64,000 nucleotides of DNA from Bacteroidales bacterium (GCA_015060885.1 SUXO01000001.1:62001-126000), one strand, 5' to 3'; numbered from the stretch's first letter, positions 44,502 to 53,120 are shown. The notes: generated from the letters alone by a model not told the origin. Translations and numbers: made by a program.

Positions 44502-44879
44502 TTACTGTTTTTGTATAATTTCCAACAACTCTTTTATCTCATCCTCGCTCAACTGCTCCTTTTCGACAAAGAACTTTACCAGCGAGGAGCCCGACCCTCC
44601 GAAGAACGAATCCTTAACCTCGCTCATTACCTGGTTGGTATATTGCTCCTTGCTTACAAGGGGGTAGTAAGTGTGTGTCTTGCCGGTGAGTTTGCGGAAA
44701 TCGACAAACCCTTTGTTCAGCAGTATTTTAAGGAAAGTGGATATGGTGGTGTAGGCGGGTTTGGGCGCGGGGTAACGTGCTATGATATCGTGAATACAGC
44801 CGCCTTCGGGCAATTCCCACAGGGCGTTCATTACCTGCATTTCGGCTTTTGTAAGTGTGTCGAATTTCTTTTTGCTCAT
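44502..44879 (-). CDS. BlaI/MecI/CopY family transcriptional repressor
   Basis: LTKAEMQVMNALWELPEGGCIHDIIARYPAPKPAYTTISTFLKILLNKGFVDFRKLTGKTHTYYPLVSKEQY. Confidence 0.93.
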   Translation of the reverse strand: MSKKKFDTLTKAEMQVMNALWELPEGGCIHDIIARYPAPKPAYTTISTFLKILLNKGFVDFRKLTGKTHTYYPLVSKEQYTNQVMSEVKDSFFGGSGSSLVKFFVEKEQLSEDEIKELLEIIQKQ

Positions 44880-44904
44880 ATCGTGATATATTTTCCGGTT
44901 GCGG

Positions 44905-44950
44905 CAAATATATTACGAAGTTTTTAGAAATCTAAACTTTTAGAAATTAA
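44905..44950 (-). promoter_or_regulatory. candidate promoter (-7 box 44905-44912) and BlaI-type operator (TTTAGA-AA-TCTAAA 44923-44936, partial copy 44939-44950)
   Basis: caaatata on + reads TATATTTG on -; the dyad lies just upstream of it in the spacer/-33 zone. Confidence 0.45.
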
Positions 44951-45011
44951 AAATGTGAAGAACGTGCTTTTTTAACTTTCATTATTAGTAATAGGGACTT
45001 GCCGACACAAA

Positions 45012-45068
45012 ATCATCGGAACTGTCGGCAACAGTCGCGCAGTGTAATAAGAGCCTCCGGGCCCATAT
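45012..45068. repeat. left copy of 57-bp direct repeat (att-like), duplicate of the wbqC-like 3' end
   Basis: atcatcggaactgtcggcaacagtcgcgcagtgtaataagagcctccgggcccatat; 56/57 identical to 50186-50242. Confidence 0.95.
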
Positions 45069-45078
45069 AATGTGTAAT

Positions 45079-46641
45079 TTACATATTTATAAATATAAGT
45101 TCATTTATTACATCTTTAATTATATTATCAATTTGTTTTGAAGGAACTTTAATTCTTTTGGTTAATATGATATTGCCTACATTGATTAAATTGTTTGTAT
45201 CGCAATTTATTTTGTAAATTAAAAACTGTTTATATAGTGGAATAAAGCGATTTGGACACATTTTTTGCGCTTTAGAATAATGAAGAATGGCATTATTATA
45301 TTGATGCTGTTTTTTATATATATCACCCAATAGTAGCTCTAAATCATAATCAGCCCAGTATTTCCTACATATCAACGCTGTTTCAAGAGACCTATTATAA
45401 TCTTCATAAAGATATAATTTTACAGAATAGTTATATAGAAAATATGGGTCATTTCCAAGTATTGACATCAAAGAGTCATATTTTGATATAAATGTATCCT
45501 TTTTAGAGGTTATATAGGCGATTTTACACCATTCTTTTTCTGCAGATATTCGTTCGATTATACGATATAGTACAATTGAAGAAAGACAAAATAATATAAT
45601 GATAAATGGATATTTGATTATGTTTTTTTTGATAAAACGAAATTTATACGCATTGTGAATTAAAATATAACTATTTATCGCAATTATAATCCAAGTAAAA
45701 GGATAGTATAGTGGATAAGAAAAGGCTCCTAAAACACCTATTGTTGCAATAGAAACAAGTGCATACATTCCGATACTTGATGGTGATTTTTTATAGCAAT
45801 GTATCATAAGACCGATGAAAATACATAATATAATCAATCCGATTATTCCGAAACATATACATATTGCAAAAAAATCATTGAATACGTGTTTTACATTGTC
45901 TGCTAATAAAGAAATATTATTGTTTGAATTTTTTGTCAACCATTCTGCTTGAAAATCCATATAATGCGCAGAAATGCCATTAAAGCCATAGCCTATTATC
46001 GGGTGCTTCTTAATCATTTCCCAAGCACTGCATAGTATCAATAAACGCCCATCTGCAGAATCTTTTTTTATAAAATACATTATCGGTAAAAGGACTATAC
46101 AGAAACAGAGAAACAACCATTGTAACCACTTCCTATACTTCTTATTAAAAACCCAAACGGAGCATGGAACAAATATTCCTGCAATTATTCCCGACCGAGA
46201 TCCAGAAAGTATTAAAGCGGTGCATATAATAGCAAATAAAGAAAGCGATAATAGTTTATGGAAGTTTTTTTTACTTATTTGTATGAGGTAGAGGCAATAA
46301 GGAGTACTTATGCTTAAACATGCAGCCAAACCTGCCGGATTGTCAAATCCTCCAACAATTTGAGGTGGAGTTTTAAATTGAAATAATTGAATTATAGCAT
46401 AAATAGATTGGCAAAAACAAATAAATACCACTGCTATAATCAAATATTTTTCATATATTTTTATTTGTTTCTTTAATAATACGATAATACATCCAATCAT
46501 ATTGCCAACAGTAACAAGACCTAATGTATATAACCATTTTGTCAGTATCTGCGTATCCGTCATTTGGGAGCTATATAGGAATGTTGCAAATATAGATAGG
46601 GTTAAAAAATATAACAGTTGTATTATTTGTATAACCATCAT
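45079..46641 (-). CDS. O-antigen ligase/Wzy-like membrane protein with C-terminal TPR
   Basis: Multiple TMs, SGSRSGIIAGIFVP, IIGYGFNGISAHYMDFQ; C-terminal TPR-like YNNAILHYSKAQKMCPNRFIPLYKQFLIY. Confidence 0.75.
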   Translation of the reverse strand: MMVIQIIQLLYFLTLSIFATFLYSSQMTDTQILTKWLYTLGLVTVGNMIGCIIVLLKKQIKIYEKYLIIAVVFICFCQSIYAIIQLFQFKTPPQIVGGFDNPAGLAACLSISTPYCLYLIQISKKNFHKLLSLSLFAIICTALILSGSRSGIIAGIFVPCSVWVFNKKYRKWLQWLFLCFCIVLLPIMYFIKKDSADGRLLILCSAWEMIKKHPIIGYGFNGISAHYMDFQAEWLTKNSNNNISLLADNVKHVFNDFFAICICFGIIGLIILCIFIGLMIHCYKKSPSSIGMYALVSIATIGVLGAFSYPLYYPFTWIIIAINSYILIHNAYKFRFIKKNIIKYPFIIILFCLSSIVLYRIIERISAEKEWCKIAYITSKKDTFISKYDSLMSILGNDPYFLYNYSVKLYLYEDYNRSLETALICRKYWADYDLELLLGDIYKKQHQYNNAILHYSKAQKMCPNRFIPLYKQFLIYKINCDTNNLINVGNIILTKRIKVPSKQIDNIIKDVINELIFINM

Positions 46642-46649
46642 TATTGTAT

Positions 46650-47369
46650 TTATCTTAACAGCTCATTGATTATTTTATTGTAATTTAATATAAAATATTT
46701 AGTAAAACAAAATTGTTCTGTATTTTCATAGTTGGTAAGTTCCAAACCGTAGTTTGTTATTTTGTATATTTCAGCACCAGGGTATGCAAGTAAAATTGGT
46801 GAATGTGTCGCAATTATAAATTGTGAATTGTTTTTTTCTAATTCTTTTATTTTTACAATCAATTTAAAAATACTTGATAATGATAATCCTGATTCTGGTT
46901 CATCAAAAATATATAAGCCATTGCCCGATAATCTATTTAATACAACTCCAAGAAAGCCTTCTCCATGGGAACGCTTGTGGAGTGCACCACCATAATTTTT
47001 TAATAATTTAAATCCATCTGTTATTCTATCGATTTCAGTTGCGATATTATAAAAACTTTCTGCTCTTAAAAAATACCCATCTTTATTCCTAATAGTTCCT
47101 CTCGTTAATTTAATATCGCGATACAAGGTTGAGTGAGTGTTCTGTGTTTGATAGTTTAAGAACAAACTTCCCCCCTCTGGATTAAAGCCTGCACGTATCG
47201 CAATAGCTTCAATTAAAGTGGATTTACCAGTACCATTCTCACCAATAATAAAGGTCACATTATTATTGAATTCAAATTCGTTTAAGTTTCGAATTGCAGG
47301 AATATTATATGGGTATTCCAAACGTTCTGATATCTGTTTTTCGTTGGTTATCTTTTTTATGTAAATCAT
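46650..47369 (-). CDS. AAA-family ATPase (SMC/ABC-like, COG3910-type)
   Basis: VTFIIGENGTGKSTLIEAIAIRAGFNPEGGS (Walker A), SHGEGFLGVVLNRLSGNGLYIFDEPESGLSL (signature and Walker B), FIIATHSPILLAYPGAEIY. Confidence 0.88.
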   Translation of the reverse strand: MIYIKKITNEKQISERLEYPYNIPAIRNLNEFEFNNNVTFIIGENGTGKSTLIEAIAIRAGFNPEGGSLFLNYQTQNTHSTLYRDIKLTRGTIRNKDGYFLRAESFYNIATEIDRITDGFKLLKNYGGALHKRSHGEGFLGVVLNRLSGNGLYIFDEPESGLSLSSIFKLIVKIKELEKNNSQFIIATHSPILLAYPGAEIYKITNYGLELTNYENTEQFCFTKYFILNYNKIINELLR

Positions 47370-47698
47370 TCTGAGATTAAACCCTTATCAAGTAATTCCT
47401 TTTTTAGTTTATAATATAATTCTAATTCAAGTTCTTGTTCTTGAATTGTATTATTTACATCACGAATGTTGGTAGGTGTTGAAATAACACTTTCGTCTAA
47501 TGTATCAAATGCTATTGTAATAACTTCATTGAGATTTAATTTTCTGTGCTCCCAAGAATAAAAAAGTGCATTTTCGTCCATTCCGTTAATGCTGATATTA
47601 AAATCCCCTTCTTTATTCGATATTATTATTCCAAAAGACCCGGATTTTAATGCTGCATAAATATTTTCTTCTCCGGCTTTTATTATAAAACCATTCAT
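47366..47698 (-). CDS. hypothetical protein (110 aa)
   Basis: Start/stop 4-bp overlaps with both neighbours; C-terminus LELYYKLKKELLDKGLISE similar to the next ORF. Confidence 0.7.
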   Translation of the reverse strand: MNGFIIKAGEENIYAALKSGSFGIIISNKEGDFNISINGMDENALFYSWEHRKLNLNEVITIAFDTLDESVISTPTNIRDVNNTIQEQELELELYYKLKKELLDKGLISE

Positions 47699-48030
47699 AA
47701 TAATCCTTTGCTTTTTAGCGAAGTTTCTAATGCATAAAACATTTCCAATTTTGATGGTAGTGGGGTTATATTATTATCATAAACACTTTCAATTGGTGTT
47801 GTTGTATCTTTTATATTGACAAGTCTTATTTTAATAATATCTCCTTTCTCTATCAGGTTGTATTTATGCCCAATGTGTCTGATTTTATTATCATAATCAA
47901 TGCTTGCTGAATATAAAAAAGCTCCCTTTTTATTATTTGAGTTTATAGAATTTATATGTACGATCGTTTGACCGTTCTTAACTCCAATTAGAGTTCTTTT
48001 ATTATTATAAATTATTTCTATACCATTCAT
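47695..48030 (-). CDS. hypothetical protein (111 aa), distant paralogue of 47366-47698
   Basis: 4-bp overlaps with both neighbours; C-terminus LEMFYALETSLKSKGLL. Confidence 0.7.
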   Translation of the reverse strand: MNGIEIIYNNKRTLIGVKNGQTIVHINSINSNNKKGAFLYSASIDYDNKIRHIGHKYNLIEKGDIIKIRLVNIKDTTTPIESVYDNNITPLPSKLEMFYALETSLKSKGLL

Positions 48031-48995
48031 TGTTTTTTACATTTATGTGTTGAGTATGGAGGCCAATAGCCTTGTGTTAAACAGAATTGTAAGCAAATAG
48101 AGCAACCATCAATTATTTCAGAATAACAAGATTCAAATTCTTGCTGACAGTATTCGTAGTTTTCATCTGCGGTCTTATCAAATTTTTTGCATACAAGATA
48201 TTCATATAGCATCACGCCGGCTGTGTATACCATAAATCCTGTCGCAACAGCTGTGGCAGCCCCAATAACCATAATTTCATCGCCAGGTATAGGGGTCGCT
48301 ATTGCAACTAACATTGATGTAGCTAAAACCTTATGACATAATTCACCAAAGTTTTCGTTAGATTCACTTCTTGTTTTTATCAATATGTGCTGTGTGGCTG
48401 TACGAGAGGTATGTATCATCAAACCTTGACTTTCTAGATATTGAATCTCTTTCATTCCATAGTATAGTACTGATGTTACATTAAATAACCTTTCCTGTTG
48501 TATTTGTGGTACTACTTCATAAATATCTTCATTTATTTTCAATAAAACATTGTAGTATTCCTTAATTGAGGTAGTAGAGTTGCATTCGTCAATTATTCTA
48601 TTTAAGAATTCAATTTGAATTTTTGTTAAATTTTTGACTTGTTCTACAAATCTTTTTGGGCTTATGTTGTATTCATAGATAGAGCCTTTTGTTTTACAAA
48701 TATTGGGGTTCGCATTGTAAAAATCATTATAAAAATTTTCTTTAAATTCTAACGACTCGTTAGCATTTGAATAATCGACCCCTTGTTTATGTAAGTTTCT
48801 AATTGTAATATTTAATTCTTTTGCAACTCCTTGTCCTAATTGTTTTGAAGTTTCTGGCCAATTTTCTCTGTACTCAATTTGTCTAAATCTGTTAAATTCA
48901 TCTAAATCGCTGCTACAATAGCAAAAAATAATTATCGAAAGACTTAAAAAAAGTGTTAAAATTTTGATTCTCATAAAATTATTTAACGTTTGCAT
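48027..48995 (-). CDS. predicted lipoprotein/secreted protein with Ala/Gly-rich hydrophobic segment and Cys-rich C-terminus
   Basis: LTLFLSLSIIIFCYCSSDLDEF (lipoprotein-like signal), MVIGAATAVATGFMVYTAGVMLYEYLVC, CQQEFESCYSEIIDGCSICLQFCLTQGYWPPYSTHKC. Confidence 0.65.
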   Translation of the reverse strand: MQTLNNFMRIKILTLFLSLSIIIFCYCSSDLDEFNRFRQIEYRENWPETSKQLGQGVAKELNITIRNLHKQGVDYSNANESLEFKENFYNDFYNANPNICKTKGSIYEYNISPKRFVEQVKNLTKIQIEFLNRIIDECNSTTSIKEYYNVLLKINEDIYEVVPQIQQERLFNVTSVLYYGMKEIQYLESQGLMIHTSRTATQHILIKTRSESNENFGELCHKVLATSMLVAIATPIPGDEIMVIGAATAVATGFMVYTAGVMLYEYLVCKKFDKTADENYEYCQQEFESCYSEIIDGCSICLQFCLTQGYWPPYSTHKCKKQ

Positions 48996-50019
48996 TTATT
49001 GTTATTGTATATATAGGTGTATCTAAAGAGTTAGATGCTATGTGTACCTCTCTATAAATACTGCCTTTATTTTCTGGTGTGAAATCAAATTTTAATATTA
49101 TTGATTTTCCAGGGTTTATAATGTTTTTTTTTGAACTATTTATCTTTACACAACTGCAACTCGTTAGTATATCTGAAATTTTAAGAGGATGTCCCCCGTT
49201 GTTAAATATTTCAATATTCACATTGTATGTGTGGTTTATTATGCAATTGGGTAGGTTTACTATATTTGTTGATGAGGAAATCTTTGGTGCAGAATTATTA
49301 TACATAGGATTAAGGACTTTGTTTGCTATTAATAATTCATCATAATAGTAAAATATATCTGATGCAGAATCAAATTCAAGAAGTTCCTTAGCTGTTTCTC
49401 TTGCTTCTATGGTTTTATTAAAATGTATCTGATTTTCTAATTTTAAATATAAGAGATATGGGTGTTTTCTTTTTGCAAGTAATGAGTCTATACAAATATC
49501 AGCATCTTTGTTTGTATATATTTTTGATTTTAATATTAAAGCATTATTAACCATATTTATGATATCCTTTTTATCTTTTTCATAGTTTTGGTTGTAATGA
49601 AACTCAGAGGAAGTTTCTTCTGAAAGAATTGCTTTATCAATATAATAGAAACTCTCTATTGAACTTCCAGGTACTAATTCTATTAGTTGTTTATTTGTGT
49701 TGAATACACAAGTAACAGGATAAATGTGTGGGGATAATAACTTTGAGTACCATTTGTTATCGTTGTTGTAGACATTTATAAAGTTATACAAAATACTGTG
49801 GGGCAATTTTGTATGTGTTTTTATCATTTTGAGATATTCGTTTACGGTGAAATGTGTTGAGTCTATAAGTACTATGCAGAAAGGCAGGCCTGTATTATCT
49901 GACAAACTGCGAATCTCATCTATACTTTTATTATTATATGTATAAAACTTATTTTCTTCATTAATACATGAAAGTGTAAAAAGAATACTCATAAAGTAAA
50001 AAAATAAAAAATTTTTCAT
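48979..50019 (-). CDS. thioredoxin-like + DUF1573 domain protein (predicted lipoprotein)
   Basis: MKNFLFFYFMSILFTLSCINE (lipobox); C-terminal DUF1573-like IFNNGGHPLKISDILTSCSCVKI...PGKSIILKFDFTPENKGSIYREVHIASNS. Confidence 0.75.
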   Translation of the reverse strand: MKNFLFFYFMSILFTLSCINEENKFYTYNNKSIDEIRSLSDNTGLPFCIVLIDSTHFTVNEYLKMIKTHTKLPHSILYNFINVYNNDNKWYSKLLSPHIYPVTCVFNTNKQLIELVPGSSIESFYYIDKAILSEETSSEFHYNQNYEKDKKDIINMVNNALILKSKIYTNKDADICIDSLLAKRKHPYLLYLKLENQIHFNKTIEARETAKELLEFDSASDIFYYYDELLIANKVLNPMYNNSAPKISSSTNIVNLPNCIINHTYNVNIEIFNNGGHPLKISDILTSCSCVKINSSKKNIINPGKSIILKFDFTPENKGSIYREVHIASNSLDTPIYTITINANVK

Positions 50020-50087
50020 TTTAATAAAAGCTAATTCGTCCGAATTTTAGGTATTTATGGCGGTGTAAAAATAATAAAAATTACATA

Positions 50088-50106
50088 ATGTATAATTCCT
50101 ATACAT
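50088..50106. promoter_or_regulatory. dyad upstream of island operon
   Basis: ATGTATA-attcc-TATACAT, 7-bp perfect half-sites, 69 bp upstream of the first ORF of the operon. Confidence 0.3.
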
Positions 50107-50185
50107 ATATTTTAGTAGCTTGTGTCTATATTTTTCTTTTGTAACGTTATTACAGCATTGTTTCTACAATGTATAAGGAAATATT

Positions 50186-50242
50186 ATCATCGGAACTGTC
50201 GGCAACAGTCGCGCAGTGTAATAAGAGCCTCAGGGCCCATAT
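50186..50242. repeat. right copy of 57-bp direct repeat (att-like), forming the 3' end of the wbqC-like gene
   Basis: atcatcggaactgtcggcaacagtcgcgcagtgtaataagagcctcagggcccatat. Confidence 0.95.
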
Positions 50243-50798
50243 TGAAAAGCAGGTCAATGATACTTAAATTGGGAATGAATCCGTGGCGTGCTGCAAATAC
50301 CTGGTAGTAGGGTTCGGGGGAGTAGCCCTCTATTGTGGCAAGGGCTTTGGGCTCGGCAATGTGGCGCAGTTCCTCCACTGCGCTATCGGGCGTGTCAACC
50401 GCTTTGCGGTCGAGTCCCAGAAGTTCACACACAACAGCGTGGAGCCGCATGTTGAAATCCATAAGGAACCCGTCGCGTTCTTGGTAGAAATGGGCAAAAT
50501 CGTCGGCGTAATAGTCGAAGAAAGGGCTTTTGCGGTAGGCGCTTACAATGGCGTTCCAGTGCAGGTGTCGCCAGTTTCCGTGTTCGCTTATACGCACATC
50601 GCGCATAGCCTGGTTGCCGTTGTGTACAATGGGTATGGTAAGGGCCTGTGTCCCGTTTTCCGTGGCTATGACAGCTCTGTTGCGAAAGGTCTGTTTCACA
50701 AACGGGGAGCTGCCGTCTATAATTATTCCATCGGAGGCATACAGGCGGGCATACAGCGGCACGGGTGCCAGGTAGAGCGGGTGTGCAAGTATGTTCAT
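50187..50798 (-). CDS. WbqC family protein
   Basis: PLYLAPVPLYARLYASDGIIIDGSSPFVKQTFRNRAVIATENGTQALTIPI...HWNAIVSAYRKSPFFDYYADDF. Confidence 0.88.
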   Translation of the reverse strand: MNILAHPLYLAPVPLYARLYASDGIIIDGSSPFVKQTFRNRAVIATENGTQALTIPIVHNGNQAMRDVRISEHGNWRHLHWNAIVSAYRKSPFFDYYADDFAHFYQERDGFLMDFNMRLHAVVCELLGLDRKAVDTPDSAVEELRHIAEPKALATIEGYSPEPYYQVFAARHGFIPNLSIIDLLFNMGPEALITLRDCCRQFR

Positions 50799-50804
50799 TG
50801 CCGG

Positions 50805-52226
50805 TTATTTATAGCTGTCGACAAAGCGGAAGAGGCGGTTCCAGCGTATCTTGCCGTCGAACCAGCCGCGGTCCTTGTCGAGCGATAGCCATATAAGAAT
50901 GGGCTTGCCCACAATGTGGTCTTCGGGTACAAATCCCCAGCAACGCGAGTCGGCGCTGTTGTGGCGGTTGTCGCCCATCATCCAGTAGTAATCCATCTTG
51001 AATGTATAGCTGTCGCTCTCCTTGCCGTTGATGAATATTTTTCCATCCTTCACTTGCAGGTCGTTGCCCTCGTAAACGGCGATGGGGCGTTCATACACAG
51101 GCAGGTTTTCCAGCGTGAGCTTTATGCTGTCGCCGCGTTTGGGAATCCACACCGGGCCGTAATTGTCGACAGTCCAGCCGGTGTAGCCGTTGAGCGGGTA
51201 TATGCCGCGTGTCTCGTCGTTCTCGGCAGGCTCTATGGAACTCACGAGCGTGGTGTAGCGTTGCATCCGGGCAAGTGCTTTGGGTGTGAGGGGTATGAGG
51301 TAACGGCCGTTGTAGTAGCGTTTCAGGTCGTCTTTGCTTATGTCGAGCCGGCGGCGTATGCGTTCGGTCATAGGGGCTTTGAACTTTACCCAGTAGTTGA
51401 ATTGCACGTTCTCGGGGGCAACACTCTTCTGCCCGTCAATGTATATCTCCTTATCCTTTATTTCGAGGGTTTCGCCAGGGAGGCCCACACAGCGTTTCAC
51501 GTAGTTCTCGCGACGGTCCACGGGACGCCACAGTTTTTCACCGAACTGTTCGGGATGCTGTTCCATATATTTGCGGCCGGCGGTGTAGTAGAGGTCGTAA
51601 ACGGCTCTCTGCCGCTCGGTCGTGAGGCTGTCCATAATGGGCTTGTTGGGGTAGAGGCTCTCGCCTATGTAGTAGCAGTCGCTGTAATAGTCAATGACGT
51701 TGGGGTTGGTGGTGGCGGTGTCGCCGGCAGGGTAGTTGAATACCACAATGTCGCCCCGTTCAATATCTTCCCATCCGCGCACACGTTCATAATCCCACTG
51801 TATGCAGTCGAGATAGCTTTTAGTGCCTGTAACGGGCATAGTGTGTTGTGTGAGCGGCATGCTCAAAGGTGTCTGCGGCTTACGCGGGCCGTAATTCATC
51901 TTGCTCACAAAAAGGTAGTCGCCAACCAATAACGATTTTTCCAGCGACGACGACGGGATTACATAGTTCTGGAAAAAGAAGAGGTTCACAAAGTACACTG
52001 CGACAAGTGCAAACACAATGGCATCTACCCAGCTCATAACGGTGCGCACGGCGGGGTTGCTGCTTTTCTTCCACCATCCCCAGGGGATGAAACGGGTTAT
52101 GTAGTTGTCAATGATGAACGGGATTACAATAATTCCAATCCAGCTCTTTACCCATAAGAGGAACAGTATGTACAGTGTGAGGGTTACCGCAAGGCGCAAG
52201 TAATCCTTTTTGGAAGGTTTTCTCAT
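50805..52226 (-). CDS. lepB: signal peptidase I
   Basis: NYVIPSSSLEKSLLVGDYLFVSKMNYGPRKP, NYVKRCVGLPGETLEIKD, YYWMMGDNRHNSADSRCWGFVPEDHIVGKP. Confidence 0.96.
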   Translation of the reverse strand: MRKPSKKDYLRLAVTLTLYILFLLWVKSWIGIIVIPFIIDNYITRFIPWGWWKKSSNPAVRTVMSWVDAIVFALVAVYFVNLFFFQNYVIPSSSLEKSLLVGDYLFVSKMNYGPRKPQTPLSMPLTQHTMPVTGTKSYLDCIQWDYERVRGWEDIERGDIVVFNYPAGDTATTNPNVIDYYSDCYYIGESLYPNKPIMDSLTTERQRAVYDLYYTAGRKYMEQHPEQFGEKLWRPVDRRENYVKRCVGLPGETLEIKDKEIYIDGQKSVAPENVQFNYWVKFKAPMTERIRRRLDISKDDLKRYYNGRYLIPLTPKALARMQRYTTLVSSIEPAENDETRGIYPLNGYTGWTVDNYGPVWIPKRGDSIKLTLENLPVYERPIAVYEGNDLQVKDGKIFINGKESDSYTFKMDYYWMMGDNRHNSADSRCWGFVPEDHIVGKPILIWLSLDKDRGWFDGKIRWNRLFRFVDSYK

Positions 52227-52251
52227 TTTGCGAGGTTATTAGGAAACTTCT

Positions 52252-53007
52252 TTAAAAATCGAACAGGTTGCTCATGCCCAGCAGGCCGTTGTGCTCGTTC
52301 ACATACTCGGCTGCTATGACTGCGCCAAGTGCGAAACCGCTGCGGTTTTTGGCATCGTGTGTGATTGTTATGCTGTCGGCTGCCGAGTCGTATGTTATGG
52401 TGTGTATGCCGGGCACCTCGTCGCGGCGTATGGCATCAATTTTAAGTTCGCCTTCACCGGCCTGCGCACCGGGAGTGATGCTCCCGTCGGGGTTGGTAAG
52501 GTCGCCCATAATCCATTGGCTCTTGCGGTCGAGGTTGGCGAGAATACCCTCGGCGAGGGTGATGGCTGTGCCGCTGGGTGCATCGAGCTTGTGAATGTGA
52601 TGTGTCTCCTCCATTGTCACGTCGTAGTTGGGGAAACGGTTCATAATCTTTGCAAGGTAGCGGTTTACAGCCGAGAATACCGCCACGCCCAAGCTGAAAT
52701 TGCTCGACCAGAAGAGTGTCTTGCCCTCTTTCTCGCACAACTCCTTCATTTCGGGTTCGTGCTGCTGGTACCAGCCTGTGCTGCCGCTCACCACCTTCAC
52801 ACCCGCAGCCATCGCCTCTTTGCAGTTGTCGTATGCCACGGTGGGTGCAGTGAACTCAATAGCTACATCGGCCGAACGGAACGCCTCGCTGCCGAAATCT
52901 TCGCGGTTGTCAATATCTATTATTGAAACAATTTCGTGTCCTCTCTCAATGGCAATCTTCTCAATGGTCTTTCCCATTTTGCCATATCCAATAAGTGCAA
53001 TTTTCAT
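52252..53007 (-). CDS. dapB: 4-hydroxy-tetrahydrodipicolinate reductase
   Basis: MKIALIGYGKMGKTIEKIA, VSGSTGWYQ, EETHHIHKLDAPSGTAITLAEGI. Confidence 0.96.
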   Translation of the reverse strand: MKIALIGYGKMGKTIEKIAIERGHEIVSIIDIDNREDFGSEAFRSADVAIEFTAPTVAYDNCKEAMAAGVKVVSGSTGWYQQHEPEMKELCEKEGKTLFWSSNFSLGVAVFSAVNRYLAKIMNRFPNYDVTMEETHHIHKLDAPSGTAITLAEGILANLDRKSQWIMGDLTNPDGSITPGAQAGEGELKIDAIRRDEVPGIHTITYDSAADSITITHDAKNRSGFALGAVIAAEYVNEHNGLLGMSNLFDF

Positions 53008-53120
53008 ATATGTTGTTTTTGTTTATCCGTTTTACAGCGCGAAGATAGTGAAAAATCTCTTATATTTAATACGTTTCCGCGCGCGAGTGGTTAAAAGATG
53101 TTGCGGAATATGCTTCTCCT

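Larger units (their letters stand above)
45012..50242. mobile_element. AT-rich genomic island flanked by 57-bp direct repeats at the 3' end of the wbqC-like gene
   Basis: Direct repeats at both boundaries, abrupt drop in GC inside, unrelated cargo genes. No recombinase seen. Confidence 0.6.

Noticed and set aside
43347-44927. 526-aa + strand ORF antisense to the M56/BlaI genes
   Set aside because: Both sense genes have clear domain motifs; the antisense translation is Cys/Tyr-rich with no recognisable domain.
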